Assembly: GCA_963975935.1 (NCBI GenBank)
Contig: CAXBIQ010000002.1
Coordinates: 62,001-126,000, forward strand
Direction: 5' to 3'
Length of the DNA stretch: 64,000 nt
Source of the DNA: Planktosalinus sp963975935
GTDB taxonomy: Bacteria > Bacteroidota > Bacteroidia > Flavobacteriales > Flavobacteriaceae
The position numbers and the translations under genes were made by a program. The notes beneath the pieces are model-generated. The model saw nothing but the letters and a program-made list of their open reading frames with translations, made no database searches and was not told where the DNA came from. Positions 8,112 to 16,433 of the stretch are shown here, one piece after another (position 1 is the stretch's first letter; each line of letters opens with the position of its first letter).

Positions 8112-8684
8112 TTACATTCGTATGATGTGCACTTCCCCATCATTTTTTAAACGAATGATACTCGATGGTTTTGCACTTGCATTTTCGCTTTGCAAATTTA
8201 CGACATAGTCAACACCGTTCAAAATCTCGGGAGCTATTTCTGCGAAGTTTTTTGGTGCCGGAAATTTGCTGATATTTGCAGATGTGGAAACTACCGGCCG
8301 GCGGAATTTTTTTACAAGATCAAAGGCAAAACCTTTTTTTACCAGACGTATACCGAGTGAGTTATCATCAGCAATCAGGTTTTCTGCAACACCCACCGGG
8401 TTGTCATACACAATCGTTGTGGGTTTGTCTGCATATTCAATAATATCATAAGCGGCATCGGGTACTTGCTCAAGGTGCTTTTCAAGCATACGAAGGTCTG
8501 AAACCAGACATAGCATTGACTTGCTTTCTTCCCGTTTTTTGAGTTTGTATATTTTTGAAACCGCAGCCGCATTGGTGGCGTCACAACCTATTCCCCAAAT
8601 GGTATCTGTGGGGTAGAGGATGATGCCGCCTTTTTTAAGTATTTCCCACGATTTTTCAAGTTCTTTTGTGAATTCATTTTTCAT
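8112..8684 (-). CDS. tsaC: L-threonylcarbamoyladenylate synthase (Sua5/YwlC/YrdC family)
   Basis: Makes threonylcarbamoyl-AMP from threonine, bicarbonate and ATP, the first step of the t6A37 modification of ANN-decoding tRNAs. The 190 residues cover the YrdC domain only: GGIILYPTDTIWGIGCDA near residues 19-36, KLKKREESK (the KxR-type motif), and VVSTSANISKFPAP near 130-143. The C-terminal Sua5 extension is absent. It overlaps the upstream glycosyltransferase stop by 4 nt (ATGA) and precedes cca, so two tRNA-maturation genes are adjacent. Confidence 0.93.
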   Translation of the reverse strand: MKNEFTKELEKSWEILKKGGIILYPTDTIWGIGCDATNAAAVSKIYKLKKREESKSMLCLVSDLRMLEKHLEQVPDAAYDIIEYADKPTTIVYDNPVGVAENLIADDNSLGIRLVKKGFAFDLVKKFRRPVVSTSANISKFPAPKNFAEIAPEILNGVDYVVNLQSENASAKPSSIIRLKNDGEVHIIRM

Positions 8685-9664
8685 ATAAATTCAGGAATTT
8701 TATTTTTATCTTTCATGTAATAAGGAGGTGATAAATTTAAAGACTTTCCCTCTAAAATTTTTTCATAAAGTCGAACATATGCTTTTGCCATTCTCCGTGA
8801 ATTAAAATTTTCAACTGCATATTTATGACAACGCAACGGATTAAAATCAAAATTTTTGATGGCTTCAGTGATTTCCTTAGAACTATTACTTAAATATCCT
8901 ACTTCTGTATTGACGAGTTCTTCCAATGATCCATTTTTTGTTCCGAATACAGCACAACCAGCATATAAGCTTTCGATAATTGCCAGTCCAAAAGGCTCAT
9001 GCCATGTTACCGGAAAAATGAGACCTTTGGAATTTTTCATTAGTTTCATTTTAGTGTGGTTATCTACCATTCCCATAAATCGTATATCAGGATTAAATAA
9101 ATATTTAAAACCTCTTTTCAACATTCGGTAGTTCCATTTTGTGCCTCCCAGTATATATAATGGATAACTTGAATCAATAGCTATTTTAGCAGCACCAAAC
9201 ACGTTTTTGACTCTCCAGCTAGCTTTTCCCAAAAAGTGTAGGTACGTTCTTTTTTCGTCAAGAATTGGTAAATGATAATCGCTCCAATCAAGACCATTAT
9301 ACACATAAGTATTGGAGTTATAACGGGACGCTTGATTAGCAGATATAAATACTGTATTTATATCCAACACTTCTTGTTCAGAAGGGTTTCCATGCATAGT
9401 TACAAGATATGGTTTTTTTATTTCTTCTTGGGGAGTGAAATTAAAATGTACAAAATCAATGTCTTCCGGTATTAACTGGTTGAGGTTTTTCTCCGGATGT
9501 AATTCTATTACATTAGCAAAGGGGCTGTGAGAGCCAGGATTAACCAAATAGGTGACCTCGTGCCCTAATGCATCAAGCTCCTTTCCTAAACCCCAAATCA
9601 CACGTTCAGTACCTCCATAATGAAGCACTGGAATTACAGAATTTTGAACTATAAGAATTTTCAT
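8681..9664 (-). CDS. Glycosyltransferase family 4 (GT-B fold)
   Basis: A retaining GT-B glycosyltransferase of 327 residues. The N-terminal acceptor domain begins MKILIVQNSVIPVLHYGGTE, including the GGTE loop. The C-terminal nucleotide-sugar domain carries HEPFGLAIIESLYAG, the EX7E motif that binds the donor. Bacterial relatives build LPS or exopolysaccharide. It is cytoplasmic with no membrane helix. The position next to other glycosyltransferases points to lipopolysaccharide or surface glycan assembly; the sugar cannot be told from sequence. Confidence 0.85.
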   Translation of the reverse strand: MKILIVQNSVIPVLHYGGTERVIWGLGKELDALGHEVTYLVNPGSHSPFANVIELHPEKNLNQLIPEDIDFVHFNFTPQEEIKKPYLVTMHGNPSEQEVLDINTVFISANQASRYNSNTYVYNGLDWSDYHLPILDEKRTYLHFLGKASWRVKNVFGAAKIAIDSSYPLYILGGTKWNYRMLKRGFKYLFNPDIRFMGMVDNHTKMKLMKNSKGLIFPVTWHEPFGLAIIESLYAGCAVFGTKNGSLEELVNTEVGYLSNSSKEITEAIKNFDFNPLRCHKYAVENFNSRRMAKAYVRLYEKILEGKSLNLSPPYYMKDKNKIPEFI

Positions 9665-9761
9665 TAAAATAGGGTTTACAGGCTTTTTTGTGTTTCAGCA
9701 AAATAACGCATCGTTAGATGTATAAATAATTGTATGTTTTTTTTAAATAATATAAAAAATA

Positions 9762-10559
9762 TCATAAATATTTATCAATACCTTCTTCTGTGAATATTAT
9801 TTTCTTTGCTGTTGTTTTTTTTTCAATCTCGCGGTTGGTTTTAACCTTGTTTTTGTTTTTCACCTTGTGGTAGATGTGATAGACTATGCCCGCAAATTTT
9901 AAGCGCTTGCCTTTAATACCGGAGTTGTGTAATCGTTGTATCATCTCTGAATCTTCATTTCCCCAACCTTCAAAGGATTCGTTAAAACCATTTATAGAAA
10001 TAAAATCATTTCTCCAAAAACTCATATTACAGCCTCGTAATTTTAATGAAATAGTGTCTGTGCTTTTAGCAAAATTCATTAGAAAAGGAAGTCTGAGGGT
10101 TCTGCTTCTCTTTTTAATTCCTTTGGAAAAAAAGTGAAATGTTGTTTGCTTTTTGGCAAAGAGTTCGGGAAGCAAATTTTCTTGAATGTTTACGCGTGAA
10201 CCAAATAAGTAATGTCCTTTTTCTGCAAAGCGCAAATGATCTTCCACAAATCGTGGGTGCAGAATAATATCACCATCAATTTCCACAATATAGTCATACC
10301 TCGCTTTTGCGATGGCTTTGTTCATAATTTTAGCCTTGCGGAATTCTTTGTCTTCTTGCCAAACATGGTGCAGGGGAACCGGAAATATTTTTTTGAAGTG
10401 TTCTATGAGTTGTCGCGTTTTTTCTGTAGAGCCGTCATCAGCCACAATTACCTCATCAGGCAGTACACTTTGTTTCATAGTGCTTAATAAAAGCAATTCC
10501 AGAGCTTCCGGCCAGTTGTAGGTTGAGGTAACAAGCGTACACTTAGGGAGGGTGTTCAT
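9762..10559 (-). CDS. Glycosyltransferase family 2 with galactosyltransferase-like C-terminal region
   Basis: An inverting GT-A glycosyltransferase of 265 residues. It starts with CTLVTSTYNWPEALELLL and has VIVADDGSTEKT near residues 38-49 and the metal-binding EIDGDII motif near 93-99. The SFEGWGNEDSEMIQRL segment near 195-215 is typical of the N-terminal galactosyltransferase / Glyco_transf_7C group. Its first half resembles the N-terminal half of the double glycosyltransferase at 11413-13068 (shared HVWQED and KNK/LNK segments), so the two may act on related acceptors. A 97-nt AT-rich gap separates it from the next gene. Confidence 0.85.
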   Translation of the reverse strand: MNTLPKCTLVTSTYNWPEALELLLLSTMKQSVLPDEVIVADDGSTEKTRQLIEHFKKIFPVPLHHVWQEDKEFRKAKIMNKAIAKARYDYIVEIDGDIILHPRFVEDHLRFAEKGHYLFGSRVNIQENLLPELFAKKQTTFHFFSKGIKKRSRTLRLPFLMNFAKSTDTISLKLRGCNMSFWRNDFISINGFNESFEGWGNEDSEMIQRLHNSGIKGKRLKFAGIVYHIYHKVKNKNKVKTNREIEKKTTAKKIIFTEEGIDKYL

Positions 10560-10593
10560 AGAAAATGTTTAGTGTGTAAAAATAAGGGTTTTA

Positions 10594-10625
10594 TTTGAAG
10601 TCTAAGATGCGAATGGTTACTTTTG
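10594..10625 (+). promoter_or_regulatory. Promoter for the Kdo-kinase-like gene (TTTG-N20-TACTTTTG)
   Basis: TTTG at 10594-10597 is followed after exactly 20 nt by TACTTTTG at 10618-10625, a full match to the Bacteroidota -33/-7 promoter. The start would be near 10632, giving a leader of about 19 nt before the ATG at 10651. Confidence 0.7.
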
Positions 10626-10650
10626 TCCGGTTAAAACCCTAAACGTCCAT

Positions 10651-11412
10651 ATGAAACTTCTTATCCATCCGGCATATGCTTCCCATAAAAAAGATATCGT
10701 GGGAATTTTAAACGATTTTGATCATTCCGGGACACCTCTTGGCAAGGGAGAACGCAATCAAATCAAGCTTTTTGATTATAGAGGACAAACTCTGAATGTA
10801 AAGTCCTTTAAAATACCCAACCCGATAAATAAAATTGTATATAAGTATTTCAGGAAGTCTAAAGCACAACGTTCTTTTGAAAATGCAATGTACCTGTTGG
10901 AGCACGGTATGGGCACCCCTCAACCCATTGCATATGCTGAAAACTTTTATCTGTTCGGGTTAAAAGACAGTTATTATGCCAGTGCTCATATTGATTATGA
11001 CCTTACCTTCAGGGAATTAATTACAAACCCGAAATATCCTGAAAGGGAAATAATTATCAAACACTTTACGAAATTCACCTTTTTATTGCACGAAAACAAT
11101 ATCCTGTTCAAAGACCATTCCCCCGGAAACACGCTGATCAAAAAGGTAAACGGTCAATATCGCTTTTACCTGGTTGACCTGAACAGGATGGAATTTAAAA
11201 AGCTTTCATATAATGAACGCATTAAAAACTTTGCCCGGCTCACCCCTAAAATGGATATGGTCAAAGCAATCAGCGAAGCTTATGCAAGCTTAATTAAAAA
11301 AGATAAAGATGATGTCTTTCGGCTTATGTGGCAAATGACAGAAGATTTTCAGGAAAAATACCATCGTAAGAGAAAGCTGAAGAAAAAATATATTTTTTGG
11401 CGGAAAAAGTAA
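10651..11412 (+). CDS. Lipopolysaccharide kinase family protein (InaA/WaaP/Kdo kinase-like)
   Basis: A 253-residue protein-kinase-like fold. The catalytic-loop equivalent is FKDHSPGNTLI near residues 150-160 (D-H-x-P-x-N in place of the protein-kinase HRDxxxxN), followed by the metal-binding-like VDLNRMEF near 173-180. An upstream HENN segment also fits lipopolysaccharide (Kdo/heptose) kinases. These enzymes phosphorylate the inner core sugar of LPS at the cytoplasmic face. Setting among glycosyltransferases supports this. It is the only plus-strand gene in the cluster; its stop abuts the convergent glycosyltransferase stop with no gap. Confidence 0.75.
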   Translation: MKLLIHPAYASHKKDIVGILNDFDHSGTPLGKGERNQIKLFDYRGQTLNVKSFKIPNPINKIVYKYFRKSKAQRSFENAMYLLEHGMGTPQPIAYAENFYLFGLKDSYYASAHIDYDLTFRELITNPKYPEREIIIKHFTKFTFLLHENNILFKDHSPGNTLIKKVNGQYRFYLVDLNRMEFKKLSYNERIKNFARLTPKMDMVKAISEAYASLIKKDKDDVFRLMWQMTEDFQEKYHRKRKLKKKYIFWRKK

Positions 11413-13068
11413 TCACTCCTTATGCTTTAATTTCTTTTTCTGTAATTGGTAAAGCTTGATGTATTTCAGAAACGTCACGTGGGCACTTTGCACACAAATA
11501 ATAAAACCGTTGAGACCGTCTAAAAACCCCAATCGTAAAAAATAGGATTTAAAGAAAGCCCAAGTAGGTCGATATAAGATTTTCCAGGCTGAAGATTTTA
11601 TTCCTAGTTCCAGATATGAGTGTGCCGAAATAGTGGAAAAGCGATCCATTTTTTGATTGTGTTCAAAATAATCACGGTAAATCCAATGCAACAGGTCACC
11701 CTTGAGTTTACCCGAATTTGAGGCATCCTTTAATTTATAAGAATCATGCGGATTGATGCCTTTCCATTCTCCTTTTCCTTTTTTGAAGAGACGCAATTTT
11801 CGGTCAGGATACCAGTCTGAATGCTTGATCCATTGCCCGCAATAGTTGTTTCGTCGGTTTACAAAATAACCATCTTTGTTCCATTTTGATTTAAGTTTGT
11901 AAATGGATTTTTTTAATTCCTCAGACAAGGCCTCATCTCCGTCTAATGATAAAATGTGATTGTGAGCAGCCTGATCAATGGCAAAATTTTTCTGTTCTTT
12001 ATATCCCAGAAACGCTTGTTCTACAAACTTTACATTATACTTTTCACAAATAGTTTTGGTGCGATCTGTTGAAAGGGAATCTACAACCACAATTTCATCA
12101 GCAACATCAACAAGGGATTTAAGGCATTTTTCTATGTGCTCTTCTTCATTGAAAGTGATAATTACGGCAGATATTTTTACCATAGATTCAGTTTCAGAAG
12201 ATTCTGAAGAAGTTTTAATCACACCAAAGTCAGTCCGGGTTTTTTTGAGTCTTCTCGTTTCTTCCCTAATACTTTTATTTTTTAAAATGGAGGCTTCATT
12301 TTTATACCCACGAGGATGATCCAGATGAATACAAATGGCACTGTAGCGGATTTGCTTGCTTTTTATCCCGGAGTTCATAAGACGTTCACCAAGCTCCCTG
12401 TCTTGTCCGCCATATTGCATGCGCTCGTCAAAACCATTGACGTTAAGGATATCTGCTTTCCAGCCGGAGGCGTTGTGGCCATTCCAGCTGGCATTGGTGG
12501 GTGTTGTTTTGTTTAGTAAATCCTGTAACAGGCCTTTGGATGTAAGTTTTTGGTTTTTAAAAGATGCTTTTAATCCTTTTTCTTTTAACCAACCAATATT
12601 GAAACAATTTTGTGAGACAATGTCTTCTTTGGTAATAGCTTTGGAAATGTCAATAGGAAGCATAAAATACCCCCCTGAAAGGAAATATCCTTTCTGTTGG
12701 TGCTTAAGGTGTACTTCTATAAAATCTGCCCGAGGAATACAGTCGCCATCACTCATTAATATATAATCAGACTTGGCTACTACCAGTGATTTGTTTAAAA
12801 TGCGTGACTTCTGAAACCCATCATCTTCCTGCCACACGTGGACAATAGGGTAAGAAACTTCCTCTTGCATTTTTTTTATTAAGTCAAAAGTAGGCTGTTT
12901 AGAGCCGTCATCTGCCAGAATGAGCTCAAAGTTTTTTTCTGTTTGCATTTCATACCCCCATAATACTTTTTCCAGCCACTCTTCAGAATTGTAGGTGCTG
13001 ATAATTACAGAGATTTTGTAGGCGTTTTCCAAAAAAGTATTGTTTATGCGAAAGAATGTCTGCAGCAA
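11413..13068 (-). CDS. Double glycosyltransferase: two fused GT2 domains
   Basis: A 551-residue protein containing two complete GT-A domains. Domain 1 (about residues 17-285) has VIISTYNSEEWLEKVL, LADDGS, MSDGDC (metal site 107-109) and a galactosyltransferase-like GGQDRELGERL. Domain 2 begins at M296 (MVKISAVIITFNEEEHIEKC), has VVVDSLSTDRT, SLDGDEALS (metal site 376-379), and resembles LPS-core beta-glucosyltransferases of the WaaE/KdtX group. The serine/glutamate-rich linker (285-295) and a methionine at the domain boundary suggest fusion of two once-separate genes. The two domains probably add successive sugars. Confidence 0.88.
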   Translation of the reverse strand: MLQTFFRINNTFLENAYKISVIISTYNSEEWLEKVLWGYEMQTEKNFELILADDGSKQPTFDLIKKMQEEVSYPIVHVWQEDDGFQKSRILNKSLVVAKSDYILMSDGDCIPRADFIEVHLKHQQKGYFLSGGYFMLPIDISKAITKEDIVSQNCFNIGWLKEKGLKASFKNQKLTSKGLLQDLLNKTTPTNASWNGHNASGWKADILNVNGFDERMQYGGQDRELGERLMNSGIKSKQIRYSAICIHLDHPRGYKNEASILKNKSIREETRRLKKTRTDFGVIKTSSESSETESMVKISAVIITFNEEEHIEKCLKSLVDVADEIVVVDSLSTDRTKTICEKYNVKFVEQAFLGYKEQKNFAIDQAAHNHILSLDGDEALSEELKKSIYKLKSKWNKDGYFVNRRNNYCGQWIKHSDWYPDRKLRLFKKGKGEWKGINPHDSYKLKDASNSGKLKGDLLHWIYRDYFEHNQKMDRFSTISAHSYLELGIKSSAWKILYRPTWAFFKSYFLRLGFLDGLNGFIICVQSAHVTFLKYIKLYQLQKKKLKHKE

Positions 13069-13119
13069 AAATAACTATTTTTTCTTCTTTTGGAAGGCAT
13101 CCTCCCAAAAGACTTTGGC

Positions 13120-14019
13120 TTATTGGTCAATTCGTTTTTTTCCGGGGGGGATTTGGGGAAGTTGTATGTAGCTGCCCAGGATTTCGTTATATTCTGCAGG
13201 AATATATTTTTTCCGGGCATCAGAAGGGTAAAAGGTCATCTCACCAAAAAGTATTTTCCCGGAAATATTGTATAAATCCACACGTACAAATGGAAAATCT
13301 GCGGCGAGCTTTCTGGAGACTGTTATCATGTCATCTAAGTTTTTTGGCTGTACAATTTCGCCTTCAAAAAAGGTGTTCTTTTCTGTTGTGAATGGCAATT
13401 TTTTCCATTCCAGGTCATAGTAGCAGCGATAATCGTTGGTGCCACGTTCAGTATCAACCTGAATAAATTTTGGAACCCCGTTGAAACAAAAAAACTTGTA
13501 GTCGCTCAGGACATCTTTGCCTTCTTCTTTCAGGAATTTTTCAGCTATTAATTTTGGTGGTACGTTTTTATAGGCCCACTCTTTTCCACCCCGGTAATAC
13601 TGGTTTTTTTGCAACCATTTTCTAAAACGCATTTTTGTTTTCCACAGGTTGAGCTTGCTTTTGTCTTTAACGATGAGGTTGTAATGAAAGGCGTGATTGG
13701 CTTTTATGACAAAACTGTTTGGTAAAGCGTCAAAGTCTACCTCAGAGGTCGAGTCGTAAACTGCCAGTAAATCGTTTAGATATTCCTCACCTATTTTTTC
13801 TTTGACATACTCTCTTACCTTGTATTTGTCAACCAATTGTGTGAGGATAGGTTTGTGATAGTACACTTTCAGCCATTGGATTTTTTCATTAAAGGTCACC
13901 GGATTTTTAAGGTCCAAGCGGTCGCCTGAATAATATTCGTGAAACACTTCCACAAAGAATTTCTGTGGTAAGAATTTCATTTTTTTTAGTATGCCTAAAG
14001 CTAATTTTCTGGGTGTCAT
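13120..14019 (-). CDS. TupA-like ATP-grasp family protein
   Basis: A 299-residue protein of the TupA-like ATP-grasp group, found in polysaccharide clusters and thought to ligate an amino or carboxyl group onto a glycan. Seen here: NPVTFNEKIQWLKVYYHKP and VDKYKVREYV near residues 39-70 (family hallmark), SFVIKANHAF (nucleotide-binding lysine) near 102-111, and YKFFCFNGVPKFIQVDTER near 173-192. FVRVDLYNISGKILFGEMTFYP towards the end resembles the ATP-grasp Mg-binding segment. The start overlaps the upstream GT9 gene by 4 nt. The exact substrate is unknown. Confidence 0.8.
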   Translation of the reverse strand: MTPRKLALGILKKMKFLPQKFFVEVFHEYYSGDRLDLKNPVTFNEKIQWLKVYYHKPILTQLVDKYKVREYVKEKIGEEYLNDLLAVYDSTSEVDFDALPNSFVIKANHAFHYNLIVKDKSKLNLWKTKMRFRKWLQKNQYYRGGKEWAYKNVPPKLIAEKFLKEEGKDVLSDYKFFCFNGVPKFIQVDTERGTNDYRCYYDLEWKKLPFTTEKNTFFEGEIVQPKNLDDMITVSRKLAADFPFVRVDLYNISGKILFGEMTFYPSDARKKYIPAEYNEILGSYIQLPQIPPGKKRIDQ

Positions 14020-15092
14020 GAGTTGTTTTTTAGGGAATTTTCCACAAAGGAAAACAATTCTTTTTGAAAAAAACCGGGTAAAAAAGCATCATAGAGCCTC
14101 TTGTGAATGTCCCGGAATTCTTTTTGGCTGTAGTTTTTAAATCGCTCCGGTTCATAATCTTTTAAATGAACGGCTTTACTTTTTGGATTGTGGCCGGTGG
14201 TTCCCCAGGTTTCTTTTCGTATCCAGGGTGAAAATATAGCAAACGTAGGAATCTGCAGGGCATTGGCGATATGTATGGCGCCCCCTTCATTACCAATGGT
14301 TGCTTTACAAAATGAGCTGAGTACAATAAAATCCCTCAGGCTTGGTGCATAAAATGGGGAAATCCTATCTTTTACCGTTTTGGAACAGTGGCTCAAAAAA
14401 GCGTCTGCCAATTCTTTCTGTTTGGGTATATAATTCATTAAAAAAGAAACTTCCGGGAAATGGGTATGAATTCCTTCGAGCATTTCTGCAAGATAGGGTA
14501 GTGGATAGGTTTTGTCTGCACTGCTGCCTAAAATGTTCAGCATGATATAGTGACGTTGAGTAAAATCCACCCCGGCATCAGCAGCATCCTGAAATACTTT
14601 TTGTTTTTCCTGTTCTGTAAGATAAATTTTTGGGGTAATGTTTTTTGGTGCGGTTATCCCTAAAGGCTCGAGCATTGCCAGTCTGTTTTCGTATGCCAGG
14701 GGAATTCCTGAGGTGTTTTTTACACGGGTTTTAAGCTTATGTGTATATACCGGCAATGTGTACCACTTTTGCTTTCCGATACGGATTTTGGCCCCTGAAA
14801 AAATAGTGATCAATACACTGCTTATTTTGTTGTAGGCATCAATTACAATGGTATACTTTTCTTTTTTAATGGTTTGTAAAAAGCGAAAAAATACCTTTTT
14901 ACTATGCTCCATTTCCGGGGTAAAAAAAATCACTTTATCAATGCAGGGGTGGTGGCACACCACAGGCTCTGTGTGCGAATTGATTAAATAATGTAATTCG
15001 GCATCGGGGTAGTGTTTCCGCAAAACTTCAGCCAGTATGGAAGAAGTTAGTACATCACCAATCATTTTTTGCTGAATTATAAGAATTTTCAT
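14016..15092 (-). CDS. Glycosyltransferase family 9 (heptosyltransferase-like)
   Basis: A 358-residue GT-B enzyme of family 9. It starts MKILIIQQKMIGDVLTSSIL, the classic WaaF/WaaC-type opening with the catalytic aspartate after IG. Later segments include MLNILGSSADKTYPLPYL and FCKATIGNEGGAIHIANAL, the conserved donor-binding region (GNEGG...HIA). Heptosyltransferases extend the LPS inner core; flavobacterial members may use other sugars. It is transcribed from the dapD side, 34 nt downstream of dapD. Confidence 0.87.
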   Translation of the reverse strand: MKILIIQQKMIGDVLTSSILAEVLRKHYPDAELHYLINSHTEPVVCHHPCIDKVIFFTPEMEHSKKVFFRFLQTIKKEKYTIVIDAYNKISSVLITIFSGAKIRIGKQKWYTLPVYTHKLKTRVKNTSGIPLAYENRLAMLEPLGITAPKNITPKIYLTEQEKQKVFQDAADAGVDFTQRHYIMLNILGSSADKTYPLPYLAEMLEGIHTHFPEVSFLMNYIPKQKELADAFLSHCSKTVKDRISPFYAPSLRDFIVLSSFCKATIGNEGGAIHIANALQIPTFAIFSPWIRKETWGTTGHNPKSKAVHLKDYEPERFKNYSQKEFRDIHKRLYDAFLPGFFQKELFSFVENSLKNNS

Positions 15093-15126
15093 TGCTTTTT
15101 TTTACCCCCAAAAAAGGATTTGTATT

Positions 15127-15942
15127 CTAGATAGCCACGTTATATTCCCGAAGCGCATCGTTTAAGGATGTTTTTTTATCGGTGCTTTCTTTTCGTTTCC
15201 CGATAATCAATGCACAAGGAACCTGATATTCTCCTGCCGGAAATTTTTTGGTATAACTCCCCGGTATTACTACAGAGCGTGCAGGGACATACCCTTTAAT
15301 TTCTTTGGGTTGATCACCGGTAACATCAATTATTTTTGTGGAAGCTGTAAGTACAACATTGGCACCCAAAACAGCTTCTTTTTCCACCCTTATACCCTCT
15401 ACAACAATACATCTTGAACCAATAAAAGCATTGTCTTCAATCACGACGGGTGCAGCCTGAAGAGGCTCTAAAACACCGCCAATTCCCACGCCGCCACTCA
15501 AATGTACGTTTTTTCCAATCTGCGCGCAGCTGCCCACAGTGGCCCAGGTATCTACCATGGTGCCTTGGTCTACATAAGCGCCAATATTAACATAACTGGG
15601 CATCATAATAACCCCGGAAGAAATATAAGACCCAAAACGTGCAACAGCGTGAGGAACCACACGTATTCCTTTTTCCTTATAGCCTGTTTTCAACGGAATT
15701 TTGTCATGGTATTCAAAGATACCTACTTCAAAGGTTTCCATTTTTTGAATTGGGAAATACAACACTACCGCTTTCTTTATCCATTCATTTACCTGCCAGC
15801 CTTCAGAAGTAGGTTCAGCAACCCTCAATTTACCTGAGTCCAGGAGTGAGACAACTTCCCGAATGGCGTTTATGGTTTCGGTATTTAAAAGCAAGTCACG
15901 GTCACTCCATGCTGCTTCAATTTTATCTTTTAAATTCTTCAT
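15127..15942 (-). CDS. dapD: 2,3,4,5-tetrahydropyridine-2,6-dicarboxylate N-succinyltransferase
   Basis: Succinylates tetrahydrodipicolinate in the lysine/meso-diaminopimelate pathway, feeding peptidoglycan. The protein is a left-handed beta-helix hexapeptide-repeat enzyme; repeats run through GSYISSGVIMMPSYVNIGAYVD and later IGKNVHLSGGVGIGGV. From the ATG at 15942 it has 271 residues, the usual length; the longer reading frame to 15990 adds a 16-residue tail without support. It works in the same pathway as dapA at 23.5 kb. It is divergent from ruvX. Confidence 0.95.
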   Translation of the reverse strand: MKNLKDKIEAAWSDRDLLLNTETINAIREVVSLLDSGKLRVAEPTSEGWQVNEWIKKAVVLYFPIQKMETFEVGIFEYHDKIPLKTGYKEKGIRVVPHAVARFGSYISSGVIMMPSYVNIGAYVDQGTMVDTWATVGSCAQIGKNVHLSGGVGIGGVLEPLQAAPVVIEDNAFIGSRCIVVEGIRVEKEAVLGANVVLTASTKIIDVTGDQPKEIKGYVPARSVVIPGSYTKKFPAGEYQVPCALIIGKRKESTDKKTSLNDALREYNVAI

Positions 15943-16006
15943 GCTTGTAATTTTTGGTAAAGATAATTGCTTTATGTTAAAATGCAGCAATCCCGGTGAG
16001 AAGTAT

Positions 16007-16014
16007 TACCTTTG
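16007..16014 (+). promoter_or_regulatory. -7 box for ruvX (TACCTTTG)
   Basis: TACCTTTG matches TAnnTTTG and lies 15 nt before the ruvX ATG in the 87-nt divergent gap to dapD. No convincing -33 TTTG at the usual spacing was seen. Confidence 0.5.
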
Positions 16015-16029
16015 CAGTAACACGATATT

Positions 16030-16431
16030 ATGGCACGTATACTCGCATTGGATTTTGGTACAAAACGCACAGGAATAGCTGTTACAGACGAGTTACAGCT
16101 CATTGCCTCAGGTTTGACCACTATTGAAACAAAAAATTTAATTCCATTTTTAAAGGAATATACAACTAAGGAAACGGTTGAGTTAATTCTCGTGGGTGAA
16201 CCCAAGCACATGGATAATACTGCCTCATCAAGTGAAGAGCACATTGCTAAATTTTTGGAAAAGCTGGACAAGGAAATTGACATACCCGTGAAAAGGGTTG
16301 ATGAGCGCTTCACTTCAAAAATGGCGTTTCAAACCATGATCGACAGCGGTCTCACCAAAAAACAACGTCAAAACAAAGCCACGATTGATGAAGTGAGTGC
16401 TACACTCATCTTGCAAAGCTATCTATATTAA
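16030..16431 (+). CDS. ruvX: Holliday junction resolvase-like RuvX/YqgF
   Basis: A 133-residue RNase H-fold protein: ILALDFGTKRTGIAVTDE near residues 4-21 holds the first acidic residue, LILVGEPKHMDNTAS near 52-66 the central region, and VDERFTSKMA plus KATIDEVSATLIL the remaining conserved segments. Family members are proposed to act in 16S pre-rRNA 5'-end processing and to be Holliday junction nucleases. It heads a tight operon: ruvX, sulfotransferase, def. Confidence 0.93.
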   Translation: MARILALDFGTKRTGIAVTDELQLIASGLTTIETKNLIPFLKEYTTKETVELILVGEPKHMDNTASSSEEHIAKFLEKLDKEIDIPVKRVDERFTSKMAFQTMIDSGLTKKQRQNKATIDEVSATLILQSYLY

Positions 16432-16433
16432 AA

